Assembly (NCBI GenBank): GCA_002691265.1
Contig: NZHJ01000034.1
Coordinates: 84,598-93,692 of the forward strand
Source of the DNA: Flavobacteriaceae bacterium
Lineage (GTDB): Bacteria; Bacteroidota; Bacteroidia; Flavobacteriales; Flavobacteriaceae
Length of the DNA stretch: 9,095 nt
Direction: 5' to 3'
The position numbers and the translations under genes were made by a program. The notes under the pieces are model-generated. The model saw nothing but the letters and a program-made list of their open reading frames with translations, did no database searches and was not told the DNA's origin. Shown here piece after piece: positions 6,141 to 9,095 of the stretch (the first letter of the stretch is position 1; the number at the start of each line of letters is the position of its first letter).

Positions 6141-7314
6141 TGTAAATTCTAAAGGTTACTATGGAGATTTTGGAGGCGCATATATTCCGGAAATGCTCTT
6201 ACATAATATTGATGAGCTTAAAGAAAATTATATTAAAATAATGAGTGATGATAGTTTTCAGCAAGAATTTAATCAATTGCTTAAAGACTATGTTGGCAGA
6301 CCATCTCCGCTATATTTTTCAAAAAATTTATCAGAAAAATATTCTGCTAAAATATATTTAAAAAGAGAAGATCTAAATCACACAGGAGCACATAAAATTA
6401 ACAATACAATAGGACAAATAATCCTTGCAAAAAGATTAAAAAAATCGCGGATTATCGCTGAAACTGGAGCAGGACAACATGGAGTGGCTACAGCAACAGT
6501 TTGTGCTTTAATGGGTTTAAAATGTATCGTATATATGGGTGCTACTGACGTTAAAAGACAGGCTCCAAATGTTGCAAGAATGAAAATGTTAGGAGCTGAT
6601 ATCATTCCCGTAACATCTGGAAGTTCAACTTTAAAAGATGCGACAAATGAAGCAATGAGAGACTGGATTAACAATCCAATTGATACTCATTACATTGTTG
6701 GGAGCGTTGTTGGACCACATCCTTTTCCTGATATGGTTGCTAGATTTCAGTCTGTTATTTCAAAAGAGATTAAAGAGCAACTTCTTTTAGTTGAAGGAAG
6801 AAATTATCCAGATTATTTAATCGCTTGTGTAGGTGGAGGAAGTAATGCGGCTGGTACGTTTTATGATTATTTGGATTATGAAAGAGTAAAAATTATTTGT
6901 GTTGAGGCATCTGGAAAAGGAGTAAATTCTGGAAAATCAGCTGCGACTACAAAATTGGGTAAAACGGGAATTATACATGGGAGTAAGACCTTACTTATGC
7001 AAACCGATGATGGTCAAATAACTGAACCCTATTCAATTTCAGCAGGATTAGATTATCCAGGTATAGGGCCTATGCATGCTAATTTATTTAGCTCAGGAAG
7101 AGGAGAGTTTATTTCAATAGATGATGACGAGGCAATGTCAGCTGGTTTGCAATTGTCACAACTTGAAGGAATTATTCCTGCTATTGAAACCTCACATGCT
7201 TTAGCAGTATTTAATCATAAAAAATTTAATTCGACTGATATAATTGTTCTAAACCTCTCAGGTAGAGGTGATAAAGATCTAGAGAATTATATAAATTATT
7301 TTAATATACAATGA
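6130..7314 (+). CDS. trpB: Tryptophan synthase beta subunit
   Basis: PLP enzyme that joins indole, delivered through a tunnel from TrpA, to L-serine to give L-tryptophan. Its 394 residues and motifs place it in the TrpB1 class that forms the alpha2-beta2 complex. [10 protein letters not shown] (12-21) opens the protein. HTGAHKIN (84-91) holds Lys89, which forms the Schiff base with [12 protein letters not shown] (110-118) holds the catalytic Glu111, GGGSNA (235-240) binds the PLP phosphate, and LSGRGDKD (376-383) with Ser377 contacts the PLP ring nitrogen. [10 protein letters not shown] (305-314) is also typical. The only start in frame with the conserved N-terminus is ATG at 6130, which lies inside trpF, so translation is probably coupled. 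Its stop overlaps the trpA start (ATGA). Confidence 0.98.
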   Translation: MSYNVNSKGYYGDFGGAYIPEMLLHNIDELKENYIKIMSDDSFQQEFNQLLKDYVGRPSPLYFSKNLSEKYSAKIYLKREDLNHTGAHKINNTIGQIILAKRLKKSRIIAETGAGQHGVATATVCALMGLKCIVYMGATDVKRQAPNVARMKMLGADIIPVTSGSSTLKDATNEAMRDWINNPIDTHYIVGSVVGPHPFPDMVARFQSVISKEIKEQLLLVEGRNYPDYLIACVGGGSNAAGTFYDYLDYERVKIICVEASGKGVNSGKSAATTKLGKTGIIHGSKTLLMQTDDGQITEPYSISAGLDYPGIGPMHANLFSSGRGEFISIDDDEAMSAGLQLSQLEGIIPAIETSHALAVFNHKKFNSTDIIVLNLSGRGDKDLENYINYFNIQ

Positions 7315-8081
7315 ACAGAATTAGTAAAACTCTTAAAGAAAAAGACAATATTTTGTCAATATATTTTACCGCAGGATTTCCTGAATTAAATAGTACAATT
7401 GAAATAATTAAAAATTTAGTTTCTGCTGGTGTGGATATGATTGAAATTGGTTTACCATTTAGTGATCCTTTAGCTGATGGTGAGACTATTCAGATGAGCT
7501 CAAAAATTGCATTAGATAATGGAATATCAACAAATATTCTGTTTGAACAACTCAAAGAAATTAGAAATCATGTCAATATTCCTTTAATAATCATGGGTTA
7601 TTTCAATCCTATTTTCCAATTTGGAGTTGAGGAGTTTTGTAAAAAGTGTAATGAAATTGGAATTGATGGCTTGATAATTCCTGACTTACCAATTGATATT
7701 TACCTTTCAAATTATAAAATAATCTTTGAAAAAAATCAAATTCAAAATATATTTTTAATTACTCCGCAAACCAGTAAAAAAAGAATAAAATATATAGATA
7801 AAAATAGCGATGGATTTCTTTATGTTGTAAGTTCATCAAGTATAACTGGCTCTACAAATAAATTCGATGAAAGCAGTATAAATTATTTCAAAAAATTAGA
7901 AAAAATGAATTTATCTACACCTAAAATTATTGGTTTTGGAATTTCAGATAATGTAAATTTCTCTATTGCTAGTAAATACTCAAAGGGTTGTATTGTGGGC
8001 AGCGCTTTTATAAAATACATTCAAAAAAATGGTTTAAAAAACATCCACAATTTCATCAATCAAATTAAAATAGAAAATTAA
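7311..8081 (+). CDS. trpA: Tryptophan synthase alpha subunit
   Basis: Cleaves indole-3-glycerol phosphate to indole and glyceraldehyde 3-phosphate and passes indole to TrpB. The 256 residues form a TIM barrel. YFTAGFPE (18-25) begins the barrel. [14 protein letters not shown] (44-57) carries the two catalytic acids Glu45 and Asp56 (E. coli Glu49 and Asp60). MGYFNP (95-100), GLIIPDLP (120-127), VVSSSSITG (172-180), GFGIS (207-211) and CIVGSAF (227-233) follow. After the active loop the sequence reads GETIQ where most homologues have GPTIQ. It is the last gene of the operon. Its TAA (8079-8081) overlaps the stop codon of the convergent gene, and no clear terminator follows. No tryptophan residue is present. 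Confidence 0.97.
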   Translation: MNRISKTLKEKDNILSIYFTAGFPELNSTIEIIKNLVSAGVDMIEIGLPFSDPLADGETIQMSSKIALDNGISTNILFEQLKEIRNHVNIPLIIMGYFNPIFQFGVEEFCKKCNEIGIDGLIIPDLPIDIYLSNYKIIFEKNQIQNIFLITPQTSKKRIKYIDKNSDGFLYVVSSSSITGSTNKFDESSINYFKKLEKMNLSTPKIIGFGISDNVNFSIASKYSKGCIVGSAFIKYIQKNGLKNIHNFINQIKIEN

Positions 8082-9095
8082 TTTTTAATCAATTTTTTGA
8101 CTAGATAGCCGTCAACTTTTATAATATAAGTTCCTTTATTCAGGAAGCCTAAATCTAAAATTTCCTGATTATAATTTTTAAATTCCCTTAATTTCCTTCC
8201 TGATAAATCGTATAATTCGATATTAATTGGTCTAACTGAATTTATCTGAATATAATCTTGAAATGGATTGGGAAAATAATTAAGTGTATTACTATCAATT
8301 TCATTATTTGATAAGGCAGCATCAATAATTTTATAAACACCTCCATTAATTGATGCTATATAAAGCTCACCATTTATATCTTCACCAAATGAAACCCAAC
8401 TACCATTTATATTTGGAAACGCAAGGGACATGTCCCATTCATCATTCTCATTTTTTGAAAGTAATCCAATTTCACCACTACAATAGTCAGCGAAAAAATA
8501 AACCCCATTCAACCCCGATATTTGATTACCTCGATACACATATCCACCAGTTATTGAACACTTAAAGTCTCCACTATTGTAATGTGAATATGTTGAAACA
8601 GGAAAAGTTAGACCTTCATCAGGGCAACCCGACAGATTATAAGGTTCGTTGCCCTCATAACATCTCCATCCATAATTTATATTAGCAGTATTATTTTGAA
8701 CCATATTAATCTCTTCAAATTCATTTTGACCAACATCCGCAATCCATAAATCTCCGTTTAAACTGTCAAAGGAAAATTTCCAAGGATTTCTTAGTCCAAC
8801 ACTCCAAATCTCATCTCCATAAGGGTTAGTTTCTGGGATTGAATATGCCCCACTGTTTACATTTATTCTTAGCATTTTTCCCAATAATGATTCAGTATTT
8901 TGAGAATAATTTTGTGGATCTCCACCACTTCCACCATCACCCATTCCTATGTATAGATTTCCATCAGGACCAAAATTTATACAACCCCCATTATGATTTG
9001 CGTATGGTTGATTAATTTCAAGTAAAATAGTTTCACTGTCATTGGCAATGTCCTGGTCGGCACCTACAGAAAATTTTGATATTGTTGTAGCGCCA
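8078..9095 (-). CDS. Secreted PQQ-type sugar dehydrogenase (GSDH/HHIP-like propeller) with type IX sorting domain, N-terminus off window
   Basis: 338 residues are visible and the frame is open at 9095. An internal ATG at 8944 is not the real start, because family sequence continues upstream. The propeller part resembles soluble glucose/sorbosone dehydrogenases. HNGG (visible 34-37) holds the expected catalytic His, then FGPDGNLYI and MGDGG (41-55), GLRNPW (100-105, with the RN pair that contacts PQQ in relatives), DLWIADVGQNEFEEIN (115-130), GWRCYEGNEPYN (142-153), ITGGYVYRG (181-189) and ADYCSGEI (202-209). Cysteines at 38, 145, 157, 179 and 205 suggest disulfides and an exported protein. 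The last 70 or so residues (NYFPNPF, then ELYDLSGRKL and NKGTYIIKV) form a type A sorting domain of the Bacteroidota type IX secretion system. The substrate is unknown, and binding of PQQ is inferred from the family. Confidence 0.9.
   Translation of the reverse strand, partial: GATTISKFSVGADQDIANDSETILLEINQPYANHNGGCINFGPDGNLYIGMGDGGSGGDPQNYSQNTESLLGKMLRINVNSGAYSIPETNPYGDEIWSVGLRNPWKFSFDSLNGDLWIADVGQNEFEEINMVQNNTANINYGWRCYEGNEPYNLSGCPDEGLTFPVSTYSHYNSGDFKCSITGGYVYRGNQISGLNGVYFFADYCSGEIGLLSKNENDEWDMSLAFPNINGSWVSFGEDINGELYIASINGGVYKIIDAALSNNEIDSNTLNYFPNPFQDYIQINSVRPINIELYDLSGRKLREFKNYNQEILDLGFLNKGTYIIKVDGYLVKKLIKN

Noticed and set aside
6378..6674. 98-codon minus-strand open frame within trpB
   Set aside because: It is antisense to the PLP-binding core of TrpB; its hydrophobic look is a by-product of the opposite strand.
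8097..8120. TTGAC/GTCAA hairpin as the trp operon terminator
   Set aside because: A 5-bp stem with a 9-nt loop and only four T is too weak to call; it is kept as a possibility under the convergent-overlap finding.
8350..8565. 71-codon plus-strand open frame, His/Tyr-rich
   Set aside because: It is antisense to the sugar dehydrogenase propeller, with low-complexity composition typical of a shadow.

Overview
The window is a low-GC, roughly 30% G+C by eye, stretch of a Bacteroidota chromosome, most likely of a Flavobacteriales-type organism. Three things point there: the gene order trpE-G-D-C-F-B-A, the lack of Shine-Dalgarno motifs before A-rich starts, and a C-terminal domain of the type IX secretion sorting kind on the last gene. 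The lineage is inferred from these features and not from any search.

Layout. Positions 1-1495 (minus strand) hold a DEAD-box RNA helicase of the DeaD/CsdA/DbpA type, cut by the left edge inside its C-terminal RNA-binding domain. Positions 1496-1793 are a divergent intergenic region. It holds a probable helicase promoter and, on the plus strand, a complete-looking tryptophan attenuator. The attenuator comprises an 18-residue leader peptide with three consecutive Trp codons, an antiterminator pairing that starts at the leader stop codon, and a 12-bp terminator hairpin with eight T residues. A separate G5/C5 hairpin lies just before the first structural gene. Positions 1794-8081 hold seven tightly packed genes, trpE, trpG, trpD, trpC, trpF, trpB and trpA, with 1-nt gaps or 4-11-nt overlaps. 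The stop codon of trpA overlaps that of a convergent minus-strand gene (8078-9095, cut by the right edge). That gene encodes a secreted PQQ-type sugar dehydrogenase (GSDH/HHIP-like beta-propeller) with a C-terminal sorting domain.

How the genes work together. The seven enzymes convert chorismate to tryptophan. TrpE/TrpG make anthranilate, TrpD adds the phosphoribosyl group, TrpF isomerises it, TrpC closes the indole ring, and TrpA/TrpB release indole and join it to serine. Control appears two-layered: attenuation by ribosome position on the leader peptide, and probable feedback inhibition of TrpE through its LLES motif. The structural genes are poor in Trp codons (5 in about 2,096), whereas the 18-codon leader has 3.

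I did not find a wholly new system. The most interesting part is the leader region, where the stop codon, antiterminator and terminator are interlocked, plus the unexplained G5/C5 hairpin before trpE. I see no tRNA, rRNA, CRISPR array, insertion sequence or broken gene.
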